From Coprococcus ammoniilyticus (GTDB taxonomy: Bacteria; Bacillota; Clostridia; Lachnospirales; Lachnospiraceae): a stretch of DNA of 64,000 bases. Below are positions 53,088 to 62,718 of this stretch, in pieces. The stretch covers positions 124,001 to 188,000 of the forward strand of contig NZ_JAOQJS010000007.1 of assembly GCF_025567345.1 (NCBI RefSeq), given 5' to 3'. The notes below the pieces were generated by a model, which was not told where the DNA came from, made no database searches, and worked only from the letters and a program-made list of their open reading frames with translations. Made by a program: the position numbers and the translations under genes. Each line of letters starts with the position of its first letter. Position 1 is the first letter of the stretch.

Positions 53088-54323
53088 TTATTCTTCCCAT
53101 TTCTTTACAAGAATGCTGGCATTGTGTCCACCAAATCCAAGAGAATTGCTCAGCGCATATGTAATGTCCTTATGAACGCCCTCACCCTTTGTATAATTCA
53201 GATCGATCTCGCCTTCTGTCTCACGAAGACCTACTGTTGGATGAATGTATCCATCTTCGATAGATTTTACACATGTAATAAATTCAACTGCTCCGGCCGC
53301 GCCAAATAAATGACCGATCATGGATTTTGTAGAATTAATATTTACATTATATGCATCTTCACCAAATGCTTTCTTAATTGCTCTTGTCTCATAGAGATCA
53401 TTGTGGTGGGTACTTGTTCCGTGTGCATTGATATAATCAACGTCTGCCGGTGTAATGCCAGCCTCGTTGATTGCAAGTGTCATGGCTCTTGCTGCACCCT
53501 CTCCATCCTCGGCAGGGGATGTAATGTGAAATGCATCACAGGTGGAACCATATCCGACAACCTCGGCAAGGATCTTTGCTCCTCTTGCCTGCGCATGCTC
53601 CAGAGATTCCAGAACTACGACGCCAGCTCCTTCACCGATAACGAATCCACATCTGTCTTTGTCAAACGGAATCGACGCACGATCTGCTTCTGTTGCACTT
53701 GAAAGTGCTGTCATGGAGATAAAGCCTGAAACATTTGTCTCACAGATCGGTGATTCAGCGCCTCCGGCTACCATCACATCTGCATCTCCGACCTGAATAT
53801 AACGATATGCCTCGCCAATGCTGTTTGTTCCTGTCGCACATGCTGTTACAACATCTGTACATTTGCCCTTTAAGCCATATGCGATCGCTACATTTCCGGC
53901 TGCCATATTCGAGATCATCATAGGAACCATCATTACACTGACACGGTTTGCCTTACCATTCATAACCTTGGCATGTTCCTTTTCGATCGTAGCTACACCG
54001 CCAAGTCCGTTACCGATACAGGTTCCGAATCTTGTCAGATCTTCTTTCTCAAGATCAATACCGGCATTCTTGATTGCTTCGCCTGTAGCTGCAACTGCAT
54101 ACTGGCAGAACGGCTCCATTCTTCTGGCTGCCTTTGGATCCATATATTGTTTCGGATCAAAATCTTTTACTTCGGCACCCATTTTGCATTTATATTCGGA
54201 TACATCAAATTTTGTAATCTCGCCAATACCTACTTTATTCTTCTTAATGCCATCCCAGAATTCTTCTACATTATTTCCGATTGGGGTTACAGCACCCATT
54301 CCTGTTACAACTACTCTTTTCAT
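53088..54323 (-). CDS. fabF: Beta-ketoacyl-ACP synthase II
   Basis: A 411-residue condensing enzyme of fatty acid elongation. The active-site triad is Cys162 (ACATGTNSIG), His301 (NAHGTSTHHND) and His338 (SMIGHLFGAAG). It starts at ATG 54323 behind AAAGGAAA. In most Clostridia fabF follows fabG; here fabG ends about 9.4 kb upstream (63748), separated by the MotAB-like pair, secreted proteins and a toxin-antitoxin remnant. Confidence 0.98.
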   Translation of the reverse strand: MKRVVVTGMGAVTPIGNNVEEFWDGIKKNKVGIGEITKFDVSEYKCKMGAEVKDFDPKQYMDPKAARRMEPFCQYAVAATGEAIKNAGIDLEKEDLTRFGTCIGNGLGGVATIEKEHAKVMNGKANRVSVMMVPMMISNMAAGNVAIAYGLKGKCTDVVTACATGTNSIGEAYRYIQVGDADVMVAGGAESPICETNVSGFISMTALSSATEADRASIPFDKDRCGFVIGEGAGVVVLESLEHAQARGAKILAEVVGYGSTCDAFHITSPAEDGEGAARAMTLAINEAGITPADVDYINAHGTSTHHNDLYETRAIKKAFGEDAYNVNINSTKSMIGHLFGAAGAVEFITCVKSIEDGYIHPTVGLRETEGEIDLNYTKGEGVHKDITYALSNSLGFGGHNASILVKKWEE

Positions 54324-54356
54324 CTCGTTTTCCTTTCAAAAGACAATCTATCCATT

Positions 54357-54500
54357 TGGTACATATAAACATGTACCGTCGCAATGCTCATTGTACCATT
54401 TCACCTGTCGGTTCAATGTTGGTTTCGCATTATGCTGGTATGTGTAAACACATCCCATCGCAATGCTCATTGTACCATCTCGTTTTTAAAACCGCAAGTG
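54357..54500. repeat. Tandem structured repeat before fabF
   Basis: Two copies, 79 bases apart, share a 21-base identical head at 54379-54399 and 54458-54478 (plus strand core GCAATGCTCATTGTACCAT). Each is followed by a short hairpin: GGTACAT...ATGTACC (first, 54357-54376) and ATGTG...CACAT (second), where stem bases differ but pairing is kept. In one minus frame both encode WYNEHCDG(T/M)CL(Y/H)(V/I)P with mostly silent changes. Confidence 0.7.
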
Positions 54501-54525
54501 TTGGTCTGTTTCTCTTTCAAAATAT

Positions 54526-55281
54526 CTATTTCTCTTTCAGAATATCCATCATCTCAGCGATCATTTCTTCATCCTGAAGCCGGAACAGAATCTCTACTCG
54601 TCTGGATGCTTCCAGATCGACAGATCCATCCTCCTTATAAATCGGATTGCTGTAGGACTTTCCATTTGCCGTCAGCACACTTCGGAGCAGTTCAACATCC
54701 GTGGAGCTTATGATCCCGTTACTCTCGGTCAGGCAATACTTCGCAACAGAAAAGGCTCTCTGCTGGGAAAGTTCAAGATTATAAATATAAGATCCATTCG
54801 TATCTGTATGACCTTCTATAATAATCTCCGATACATAATCACGATATTTTTCATTTAACAGCACATTACAATATTTGGGAAGAAATTCCTTTAAGAACGT
54901 CTTTCCTTCTTCCTTCAGATCACTGTCTGCTACATCAAACAAAACGCTTGCATCAAATGTGATCGCTCCGGTTTTTTCATCAACTTTTACATTTAACGAA
55001 CTGTCTGCAAACTCATCGCGGAGAGCCGCCACCAGATCACTTCGGATGCCTGCGATCCGATCCAGCTCATCCTGCTGATCTTTTAACAACCGCTCCTGTT
55101 CCTTGATAATTTCTTTCTGCTTATCAAGCTCTGCCTGTTTACTCTCATACTGGCTCTTTGACTGCATCAGTGTAAAAGAAATGATCAGAATAAAGATCAG
55201 AAGGAGTGCCGCCATCATATCGGAATACGACAGCCAGTAAGAGGTTTCTTCTTCCTCCGGTCTTCTTCGTTTCTTACTCAT
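54526..55281 (-). CDS. OmpA/MotB-like protein (ZorB-like)
   Basis: A 251-residue protein with one N-terminal membrane helix (about 19-38) preceded by the ion-binding aspartate (YSDMMAALLLIFIL, Asp21), a coiled coil (about 45-80) and an OmpA-like peptidoglycan-binding domain (about 100-240, IEGHTDTNGSYIYNLELSQQRA). It should be the wall-anchored part of a proton-driven stator with the MotA-like protein encoded upstream, with a 3-base gap. No flagellar genes are nearby. The pair recalls ZorA/ZorB, but ZorC/D/E partners are not visible. Confidence 0.85.
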   Translation of the reverse strand: MSKKRRRPEEEETSYWLSYSDMMAALLLIFILIISFTLMQSKSQYESKQAELDKQKEIIKEQERLLKDQQDELDRIAGIRSDLVAALRDEFADSSLNVKVDEKTGAITFDASVLFDVADSDLKEEGKTFLKEFLPKYCNVLLNEKYRDYVSEIIIEGHTDTNGSYIYNLELSQQRAFSVAKYCLTESNGIISSTDVELLRSVLTANGKSYSNPIYKEDGSVDLEASRRVEILFRLQDEEMIAEMMDILKEK

Positions 55282-55284
55282 ACC

Positions 55285-56295
55285 TTATCCCTCCCTGCTG
55301 CTCTGCCCGATCGCCCTCGGGCGGTTCAGTCTGCCCCGGAAGATGTCATTCTGATCTTTCGTCAGGATACGGATATCTTCGATATCTTCATGCATGGACT
55401 TCAGATATGCAAGTGTTTCTTCGATTGCTTTCTGTGTTGCTATCGTTGCTTCCAACTGTTTCTTCTGGAAATCCAGTTCCAGATTACCGTTATCGTAAGT
55501 CGCATCCGGACGTACATACCGTTTGAACTCTGCTACAAATTCATCCAGCTTATGATATGCCTGTTCCAGCACCGTCTTAAAGATCAGATTAAATGTCAGG
55601 GAAAAGATCATTCCATAGATAGAGGTATGGAACGCAACCTTGATACCATCCATCAGAGGTCCGATACTGTTCGTGATCTCCTCTGCTGAACCTGTATTAA
55701 ATGCCTGAAGGCCGATTGACAGACCGATAAAGGTACCAAGAATACCCAGCCCTGTCATGGCTCCCGGAACCAGACTCAGACGACCTTTTTCAACCGCATC
55801 ATCGATCAGCTGGTAATTGATAAAATCTTCGATATCGCAGGCATATTTTCCTTCCTCATCCTGCTCCAGACGTTTCATTTCTTCCACATAATCTACATAG
55901 GAATTTCTCAGATGTTCCTCATTAAAGATACCATACCGAGTCTCGGTACGATACAGATCCCAAAGAAGCTTCTTTTCTTTTGCATAGTCGCCCTTGATAT
56001 AGCTGATGGCTATACGAAAATCTTCCCCCATCTGGTCGATATGCTTCAGATGCTTATATGCGTAGACAAATATCGCTCCCACGATTCCAAACATACAGAC
56101 ACTGATCAGCACATTTGCCGGATCCAGACTATCATTTGTCACATTCAGTAAAATACAGATACCGAGCATCACCACATAGACAACAGGCAGCCACTTTTTA
56201 TTCAGCTCTACCTTCATGTTCTGCTTCTTACGGAATGCTCTTGCCGCACGTTCATTCTGCGGCCGAATGGTTTTTAACCGGTTTCGTTTGTTCAT
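55285..56295 (-). CDS. MotA/TolQ/ExbB proton channel protein (ZorA-like)
   Basis: A 336-residue membrane protein. Membrane segments lie at about 33-52, 62-80, 172-193 and 214-238. The MotA/ExbB signature is GLGILGTFIGLSIGLQAFN, followed by IKVAFHTSIYGMIFSLTFN. A coiled coil (about 280-310) closes it. It probably forms a proton-driven rotary motor complex with the OmpA/MotB-like protein downstream. Biological role unknown: cell-envelope or anti-phage roles are both possible. Confidence 0.85.
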   Translation of the reverse strand: MNKRNRLKTIRPQNERAARAFRKKQNMKVELNKKWLPVVYVVMLGICILLNVTNDSLDPANVLISVCMFGIVGAIFVYAYKHLKHIDQMGEDFRIAISYIKGDYAKEKKLLWDLYRTETRYGIFNEEHLRNSYVDYVEEMKRLEQDEEGKYACDIEDFINYQLIDDAVEKGRLSLVPGAMTGLGILGTFIGLSIGLQAFNTGSAEEITNSIGPLMDGIKVAFHTSIYGMIFSLTFNLIFKTVLEQAYHKLDEFVAEFKRYVRPDATYDNGNLELDFQKKQLEATIATQKAIEETLAYLKSMHEDIEDIRILTKDQNDIFRGRLNRPRAIGQSSREG

Positions 56296-56572
56296 TTTTT
56301 CGTTTCCTCTCGTATGATCTCATTCAGCCTTTTCATTCGCATCTGCCAAAGCGTTTCCCCATTCGTTTTATTGTAGCATTAATCCGCATTTTTTACCATC
56401 ACGATGCGTAAAAAACGGCACCAGATACAAATAAATTCGATCATCTGTACCTGATGCCATATGCTAAATACAACATCGTCCATCTGATGCCATAAGCTCT
56501 AACTGTCTATCTGACGCTATAAGTTCTGACCCTCACCTGACACCGACCGGCTGTAACGCCTGTATTTTCATT

Positions 56573-57421
56573 TTACCAACCGCTTGCAGAAGGTTCTGAA
56601 TATAAAACTTTGGATCCTTTCCCGTTCTTTTTCACGAGTATCAGTTTGGAATATCCATTTTTATCACATTTCTTATACACAATGTAATCACCCTGTAATG
56701 TATAATACTGTATCGTTGAAGTACTGCTTGCATTCTTATCCTTCAATACATTATAGATCTCCGTTTTCTTTCCCTTTGACGTCGTATAATCTATCGCCTG
56801 TGGAAAATATAAACTACCCACTGTCTTTCCTCTGGAGGTAAGTGAACCTTTTGATGTCTTGATCGGCGTTCTTGCATCCCGTTCTGTACTTAATACAACA
56901 GATTTTGCTTTCTTTTTATTTTTTCCGGTAAGTGACATGGAATATGTACCAACCGTTTTATCATATTCTATATCACTGGTCTTTACATGCTGCGTCTTTG
57001 TATAGTAGATCTTTTTGCCTGCAAATACAAAATCACGGCCTCTTGCAAGTTTTGTTTTCTTACCATTCTTAATTGATACACGCACGATATACTTATCTGA
57101 TCCATCGGATCCGCCATAATTATCATAGACTGCATACAGATAATTTCCTTTTTTTCTCAAGCTTCTAAATCCTTTTCCACCTGCTTTGGCAATGGTTTTT
57201 GTCTTCTTCGTTTTGATATCATAGCAGAAGATTTTTCCAGTTTCCGTGATTGAATAATAAACCTTATTACCACTGATCACAACTGAACATCCGCCACCAC
57301 CAATATAGTTATCCTGTGTCTGATATGTCTTTGCATCTGCCTGATTCGGGTAAATTAAGCATCCGATCAGGACTGCAAGCATACTGAATAAAATTGCATG
57401 TGATTTTAAAAATTGTTTCAT
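56573..57421 (-). CDS. Secreted DUF5050-like beta-propeller protein (copy 2)
   Basis: A 282-residue protein with a signal peptide (1-30, ending ADA). The mature part contains repeated blade-like units such as NKVYYSITETGKIFCYDIKT and GNYLYAVYDNYGGS, rich in Lys, Tyr, Gly and Ser. ATG 57421 follows GAAGGAGA. It is the last gene of a four-gene secreted cluster. A role in extracellular sensing or adhesion is plausible only. Confidence 0.7.
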   Translation of the reverse strand: MKQFLKSHAILFSMLAVLIGCLIYPNQADAKTYQTQDNYIGGGGCSVVISGNKVYYSITETGKIFCYDIKTKKTKTIAKAGGKGFRSLRKKGNYLYAVYDNYGGSDGSDKYIVRVSIKNGKKTKLARGRDFVFAGKKIYYTKTQHVKTSDIEYDKTVGTYSMSLTGKNKKKAKSVVLSTERDARTPIKTSKGSLTSRGKTVGSLYFPQAIDYTTSKGKKTEIYNVLKDKNASSTSTIQYYTLQGDYIVYKKCDKNGYSKLILVKKNGKGSKVLYSEPSASGW

Positions 57422-57496
57422 ATCTTATCCATCTCCTTCATTATTTGATTAAATATCTGCCTCTATATTCTTCGCCTCTTCATGTCCGGCGCGGCT

Positions 57497-59392
57497 CTAG
57501 TCTCTGATGACCTTATCCAGGCAGCCATGTTCTTCACATGAATTTCTTGCCATTCTTCCCTGCGCATCGATATATACAATATTGCCATCGGCATCTTTGT
57601 ATGCCAGAGACTCATGCGCTCCTGCGCTTGGATTGGTACTGGCATCTCCGATCGTAAGCCATACGCCTTCGCCTTCTGCAACAGTATCTGTCGCTTTATC
57701 ATACAGATAATTCAGTCTCAGATCCTCCTCTGCCGCAGCGCAGACAATATCTATAGCCACACAGGTTATGATACCGCCACGCAATGCCATCGCGCGGTTT
57801 AAAACCGGCATATTGAACATATTATAATAAAGTGCAATACCATCGACTGAGAATCCATCCCACAGAGTCGGATTTACATCTTTTTGAGTACATTGATATC
57901 CCGGATAATGCGCTGTCGTTGAAATATAATCTGCAAGAGTTTTCAGCTTATCATAATTCGACATATCATCTGTCCACAGCTTTGCCTCTACATTTCTCCG
58001 AACCTTTGTATACAATTCTGTATCAAGAAGATTTCCATCTTCATCATATGGCTTCGGAGCAACATACATAGTGTCATATAAAACGCCATCCCTGTAAGCA
58101 TCCAGTCTGCACACGCGCACACCTGCACCAGCTGTTACAGTAAGCTTGCACTGTGACATTGCCTTGCCGGAAAATTCTATTTTTCCACTTGTTGTCGAAG
58201 TCGTAACGGATGTTGTCTCTCCATATACCCCCTTCAGATTATAGGTTTCTACTTTTATTTCCGGTTCTGAAGTATTCCAGCCTGCCCAATCCATCAGATT
58301 TCTGTATTCTTTCGGTGTAACATCGGATACCTTAAAGGTTATATGTTCATTTAACCATGCAGCATTACCTTCACATGCAAACCATTCACAAAAAGAACCT
58401 GTACCATTCGTTACGGTTATATCTTCAACCTCTTTCTTCATGGTTTCCCCGTACTTATAACCGGACAGATTAAATCCTCCAAGTGGGTCTTCATTATTGT
58501 ATATTCTCACTTTTCCCAAAGCAATCCATGTCTCTTTATAATGCTCTGTCTCAGGGAATATAATACACAGGCTGGTATGTCCGACACTCGTACATACCAC
58601 ATTTCCGTTCTCATTCTTTTTGGTATATCTTTCTGTATAATCGATATATTCTCCCTGATTACCATAAGTATAATATTCCTTTATTTCTCCTGCACATTCC
58701 GGCTGCTTGGAATAATGAACCTTTATTTCTTCTCCCACTTCATATTCCATTTTTTCCAGCTCTGCCGTGCCATCCCACTCTTTTTTTTGATCCTCGGACT
58801 CCTGTCCGCCGGAATTCGTGTCCCCGGTAGTGCCTGAGTTCCCGATGGTATCTGTATCCTTAGTTGCACCTGTGTTTCCAGTGGTGTCTGTATCCTTGGT
58901 GGTGCCTGCGTTCTCAGTGGCATCCGTTACATCTGTGGTGTTCTCAGACTTATTGCTATCACCAGTATTCTTCTGACCGGAGTCCTTCTTTGTCGTCTTC
59001 TTTTTCACTTTAACAGACTTCACTTTACTCCATGCGCTGTGATATTTTTTCTTCTTTACAGTCCGGTACACACGCACTCTGACATAATATTTTTTGCCCT
59101 GCTTCAGCTTCTTAAACGTTACCGTTGTTTTCTTAGCACTGACTTTCTGGCTTTTTACGTTTTTCTTAAACTTCTTGTCTGTACTGATCTGAATCTGATA
59201 GCTGCCCGCCTTTTTTGATTTCTTAAATCTTACTGTCACCTGTCCCGCTGATCTGGATCTTACTGACGTAATAGATGTCTTTGGAACTGTAACCTTACTG
59301 CCTGTTTTCGCTTCTGATGTAAATGAGCAATTCACGCATAGCAATGCTGCCACCATGCACCAGACAATGATCTGCTTCAATCTATTCTTCAT
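57497..59392 (-). CDS. Secreted protein with FN3 and transglutaminase-like domains
   Basis: A 631-residue protein: signal peptide (1-28), an FN3 domain (about 35-130, GSYQIQISTDKKFKK... KKYYVRVRVYRT), a Thr/Asp/Asn/Gly-rich linker (about 140-195), beta-rich regions, and a C-terminal transglutaminase-like core with Cys544 (RGGIITCVAIDI), His593 (SAGAHESLAYK) and Asp609 (IVYIDAQGR). It may crosslink or hydrolyse peptides at the wall. ATG 59392 lies 3 bases after the upstream stop. Confidence 0.8.
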   Translation of the reverse strand: MKNRLKQIIVWCMVAALLCVNCSFTSEAKTGSKVTVPKTSITSVRSRSAGQVTVRFKKSKKAGSYQIQISTDKKFKKNVKSQKVSAKKTTVTFKKLKQGKKYYVRVRVYRTVKKKKYHSAWSKVKSVKVKKKTTKKDSGQKNTGDSNKSENTTDVTDATENAGTTKDTDTTGNTGATKDTDTIGNSGTTGDTNSGGQESEDQKKEWDGTAELEKMEYEVGEEIKVHYSKQPECAGEIKEYYTYGNQGEYIDYTERYTKKNENGNVVCTSVGHTSLCIIFPETEHYKETWIALGKVRIYNNEDPLGGFNLSGYKYGETMKKEVEDITVTNGTGSFCEWFACEGNAAWLNEHITFKVSDVTPKEYRNLMDWAGWNTSEPEIKVETYNLKGVYGETTSVTTSTTSGKIEFSGKAMSQCKLTVTAGAGVRVCRLDAYRDGVLYDTMYVAPKPYDEDGNLLDTELYTKVRRNVEAKLWTDDMSNYDKLKTLADYISTTAHYPGYQCTQKDVNPTLWDGFSVDGIALYYNMFNMPVLNRAMALRGGIITCVAIDIVCAAAEEDLRLNYLYDKATDTVAEGEGVWLTIGDASTNPSAGAHESLAYKDADGNIVYIDAQGRMARNSCEEHGCLDKVIRD

Positions 59393-59395
59393 GTA

Positions 59396-61615
59396 TTATC
59401 TCACCTTTTTTACTTTTACACCCTTCTTCACATAGTAAACATGATTTCTATAGGTGACATTTCCGGTATAAGACTTCTTCCATACGCCATTCTTGACATA
59501 GTATTCCTGTCTGCCATTCTTGATAAATGCTGTCTGTGTAGTCTTCAGACCTTTCTTAACGTAATAAGTTGCCTTACCGACTTTTACAAATCCGGTCTTG
59601 GTGTTCTTTGCGCCCTTATTCAGATAATAGGTCTTCTTACCTACCTTTACAAATTCATTCTTTGTACTGCAGACACCCTTCTTTACATAGTAGTACTTCT
59701 TGCCGTTCTTCACGAATCCGGTCTTTTTATTCTGCACTACACCCTTCTTGATGTAATAGGTCTTCTTGCCAACTTTGATGAATCCGCTTCTGCCTGACTG
59801 GATCAGACCTTTCTTTACATAGTAATATTTTCCGTCAGATCCCTTTACAATGCCATTACTTGTAAGGGATACCTTTGGTTTTGAGATCTTATAAGAACCA
59901 CCATTGATGCTTCTTGCCATCTTATCGAATACTTTATAAATATTCTGATTATTTTTCATAGCTGCAGGATTCTTACCCTTACTGACCACCTTCTGAGCTG
60001 CAACGGTATTATTTGGAAGGTCGCCCAGAGAACCCATTACAGAAGGATCGCAGCATAAGGCTTTTAGGAACTGCACTGCTGCTTCATCCTGCCTGCCACT
60101 CTTAATTGCGTAGTATGTACCACCCCAGTTATAGGCAAATGGTCCCTGACAGGCAGCCATCGGCTTGTCAAATGTAATGCTATACTGTCCCCAGGTGCCA
60201 GAGAACCAGCCAAATACCTTACCGGATGTCATATCAGCCACCCAAGCACTGCTCCACATCGAGCTTCCTGTATCATATCCATTTCTACGGGTCGCCTTCG
60301 CGATCTTTTCCACAGTCTTCTTATCTGCTTCAGATAACATAAATACCTTGCTATTATCCTCGTAAGAATACGATGTATCCCCTATCATGTTATTGAGAAT
60401 ACCCTCACAACCACTCATTGTATATTTTGATGCTCCGGAGGTCATATAGTAACCGGCCTCTTTCATCTTTGCAGCAACAGACAGATAGCCATCAGCTGTT
60501 CCGATCATCTTCTGAACCTTTTCAGGATCTGAAGTTCCAAGAACCTTCTGTGCAATATCCGGATCAAACATAAATGCTCCCGGTGTTGCTTCCGGTGTCA
60601 TCGCTACAAGCTTGCCCTTATAGGTTCCTGCTTTTCTGGTATATGGATAAGACTGGCTGTAAGCATCTGTAAGTCCAAGCTTGTCCAAATCTGTAAATAC
60701 TCCTGTAGATAAAAGTACATCCAGCTTTGCTGAATCCATCAAAACGATAAACGTAGCTTCGGGATTGTTTGCAAGCTTCTGCTGTACTAATGCATAATAT
60801 TCAGCTGATCCTCCGCCAACTTCATATTTGATCACTTCGATATTCTTTGTATAAGACGGATATATCTTATTAACCGCCTTTATCGCCTGTTCCACCTGAC
60901 TATCCCATGTCAGAATATAGACCTTATTTGTCTTTAATTTGCTCTCTTTGGCTGTACTGTTTACATATACAGTAAAGGAAACTGTGCTTGAATTACCCAT
61001 TTCATCAGAAATCACACAGTGATAATCCTCAGTCTTCAGCTTTTTTGTTTTGTTAACCGGTGCTGTACAGGTATAAGATGCTTTATGCCCTAACTGTCCT
61101 ACATCTCCTCCGTATGACTGTCCTTTATACCATGTATATGTAAGCTTCCCCTGATTACTGCTTGCGGATACCTTTAGTGTTACTTTCTCTCCTGAGTTCG
61201 CTATCACCGTATTATTGCCAACTGCTTTAGCTGTTATATTTGAAGAATTTACATAAATATAAAATTCACAAAATTTTCCATCTCTACTATTCTTGTCGGA
61301 TATAGATACATAAACAAACTGGGATTTTGTAACATTTCTCAATGTATATGACAATCCATCTGCACTGACAGTTCCACCATCTGCACTGACAGTTTCACCA
61401 TCTGTAATCCAGTTACAACTACCCACCTCAAAACCTGCCGGTAGATTTAACTTACTGAGATTTATTGATAAGGTGACATCTTCTCCGGATTCTACCAACA
61501 CCATCTCCTCGTAATCAATACCTCCCGCCTCTACCGGAAACTTTAGTCCCGGCAGCCATATGAGTGCAGCTATAGCGATGCACATAAGCGCCAGTAGTTT
61601 CTTCATTTTTTTCAT
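59396..61615 (-). CDS. Secreted solute-binding-like protein with wall-binding repeats
   Basis: A 739-residue protein: signal peptide (1-30), an Ig-like region (about 125-225), a periplasmic-binding-protein-like domain (about 230-585, NKVYILTWDSQVEQAIKAVN... EATFIVLMDSAKLD) and a C-terminal array of at least six repeats of about 20 residues (GFIKVGKKTYYIKKGVVQ, GFVKVGKATYYVKKGL), like choline/glucan-binding repeats. ATG 61615 has AGGAG 8 bases upstream. It could capture sugars or peptides while held to the wall. No ABC permease genes are adjacent. Confidence 0.78.
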   Translation of the reverse strand: MKKMKKLLALMCIAIAALIWLPGLKFPVEAGGIDYEEMVLVESGEDVTLSINLSKLNLPAGFEVGSCNWITDGETVSADGGTVSADGLSYTLRNVTKSQFVYVSISDKNSRDGKFCEFYIYVNSSNITAKAVGNNTVIANSGEKVTLKVSASSNQGKLTYTWYKGQSYGGDVGQLGHKASYTCTAPVNKTKKLKTEDYHCVISDEMGNSSTVSFTVYVNSTAKESKLKTNKVYILTWDSQVEQAIKAVNKIYPSYTKNIEVIKYEVGGGSAEYYALVQQKLANNPEATFIVLMDSAKLDVLLSTGVFTDLDKLGLTDAYSQSYPYTRKAGTYKGKLVAMTPEATPGAFMFDPDIAQKVLGTSDPEKVQKMIGTADGYLSVAAKMKEAGYYMTSGASKYTMSGCEGILNNMIGDTSYSYEDNSKVFMLSEADKKTVEKIAKATRRNGYDTGSSMWSSAWVADMTSGKVFGWFSGTWGQYSITFDKPMAACQGPFAYNWGGTYYAIKSGRQDEAAVQFLKALCCDPSVMGSLGDLPNNTVAAQKVVSKGKNPAAMKNNQNIYKVFDKMARSINGGSYKISKPKVSLTSNGIVKGSDGKYYYVKKGLIQSGRSGFIKVGKKTYYIKKGVVQNKKTGFVKNGKKYYYVKKGVCSTKNEFVKVGKKTYYLNKGAKNTKTGFVKVGKATYYVKKGLKTTQTAFIKNGRQEYYVKNGVWKKSYTGNVTYRNHVYYVKKGVKVKKVR

Positions 61616-61650
61616 AATCATCTCTCCTTTGCTTTTAAAATTGTGATATA

Positions 61651-62718
61651 TTACTCATTATAATTTACATTGTAGCTATACAGATCTTTGATCTTCTTAC
61701 CTTTATTATTAAGAAGCTGAAGGGTGATTTTACATTCACCCAGTTTCTTCTTTGCTTTATTCTTTCTTAACAGAATATAGTCTCCAAGCACAATATAGCT
61801 TCTTCTCTCGCTTGAGCTGGAATTAATGACCTTTTCTTCTCCTGTCGCAATATTCTTTTTGTTTAACAGGCCAAAAGATCCCATTGAGTCATATTCATAT
61901 CCCTTATACTGTGCTTTCTCACCGTCAATTACGCAGCCGGATGTGCTGACCTTAACCTTCATATATGTTTTCGGCAGATTCTTGATCTTTGTCTTTTTCC
62001 CTTTTTTATTTATTTTGTAGAAAACATCAAAGTTGTTATAGACATACACCGCATCTCTATAAACAATCATGCGGCTGTCCTTTACATTTCGACACACTTT
62101 CGTAAGCGCTTTTTGGCTGATTACTTTTTTATGAGAGCCATCCAGATTCATAGATGCAAAATAATAATTATAGTTTGAAGTGCCATTTGAATATGCATAA
62201 TATATCTTATTCTTATAAATGGAAAACTCAAAACTCGGCTCCGGCAAAACACTGCTTGATGAACACTCAAAAAATAATTTTTTCACCTTTCCGTTTTTCA
62301 CATTTACGCGAATAATGCCATAACACATAAGACCATCCATTAAACCACAATAAAGATATCCTTTATAGTAAAACATGTTGCTGATATTTGCATAATTCTT
62401 ATAGGAATAATATGTATTCTTATTTCTTACCTGCTTTGGCAGCTTTGCTAACTTCTTGTTTGTCTTTTTCTTGACATCATAGCAAAAGATATAACCCGTT
62501 CTGTCACTTGAATAATAAATCTTATTGCCTACCTGTACCGCAGCATAAGATGTATCATGCAATCTATGACATCCTATCACTGTCTGGGAATCATCCGCCG
62601 CTGATAATGATGCTGCCTCCGTCTTTAATACCGGTGCCGTAGGTATGATACCGCTGATACCCAGCATCACGGCTAATACAAGACACATGATGCGTTCTTT
62701 CATCTTATTCTTTTTCAT
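61651..62718 (-). CDS. Secreted DUF5050-like beta-propeller protein (copy 3)
   Basis: A 355-residue protein with a signal peptide (about 1-35, ending TEAAS). Blade-like units are visible (NKIYYSSDRTGYIFCYDVKK, GYLYCGLMDGLMCYGIIRV). The closing lysine-rich region (LRKNKAKKKLGECKITLQL) is typical of the three paralogs. ATG 62718 has AGGAGAGA upstream. It starts the four-gene secreted cluster. Confidence 0.7.
   Translation of the reverse strand: MKKNKMKERIMCLVLAVMLGISGIIPTAPVLKTEAASLSAADDSQTVIGCHRLHDTSYAAVQVGNKIYYSSDRTGYIFCYDVKKKTNKKLAKLPKQVRNKNTYYSYKNYANISNMFYYKGYLYCGLMDGLMCYGIIRVNVKNGKVKKLFFECSSSSVLPEPSFEFSIYKNKIYYAYSNGTSNYNYYFASMNLDGSHKKVISQKALTKVCRNVKDSRMIVYRDAVYVYNNFDVFYKINKKGKKTKIKNLPKTYMKVKVSTSGCVIDGEKAQYKGYEYDSMGSFGLLNKKNIATGEEKVINSSSSERRSYIVLGDYILLRKNKAKKKLGECKITLQLLNNKGKKIKDLYSYNVNYNE

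Noticed and set aside
54526..56295. Complete Zorya defence system
   Set aside because: Only the motor pair is present; no helicase, nuclease or ZorC/ZorE-like gene is adjacent, so a full Zorya call is not supported.
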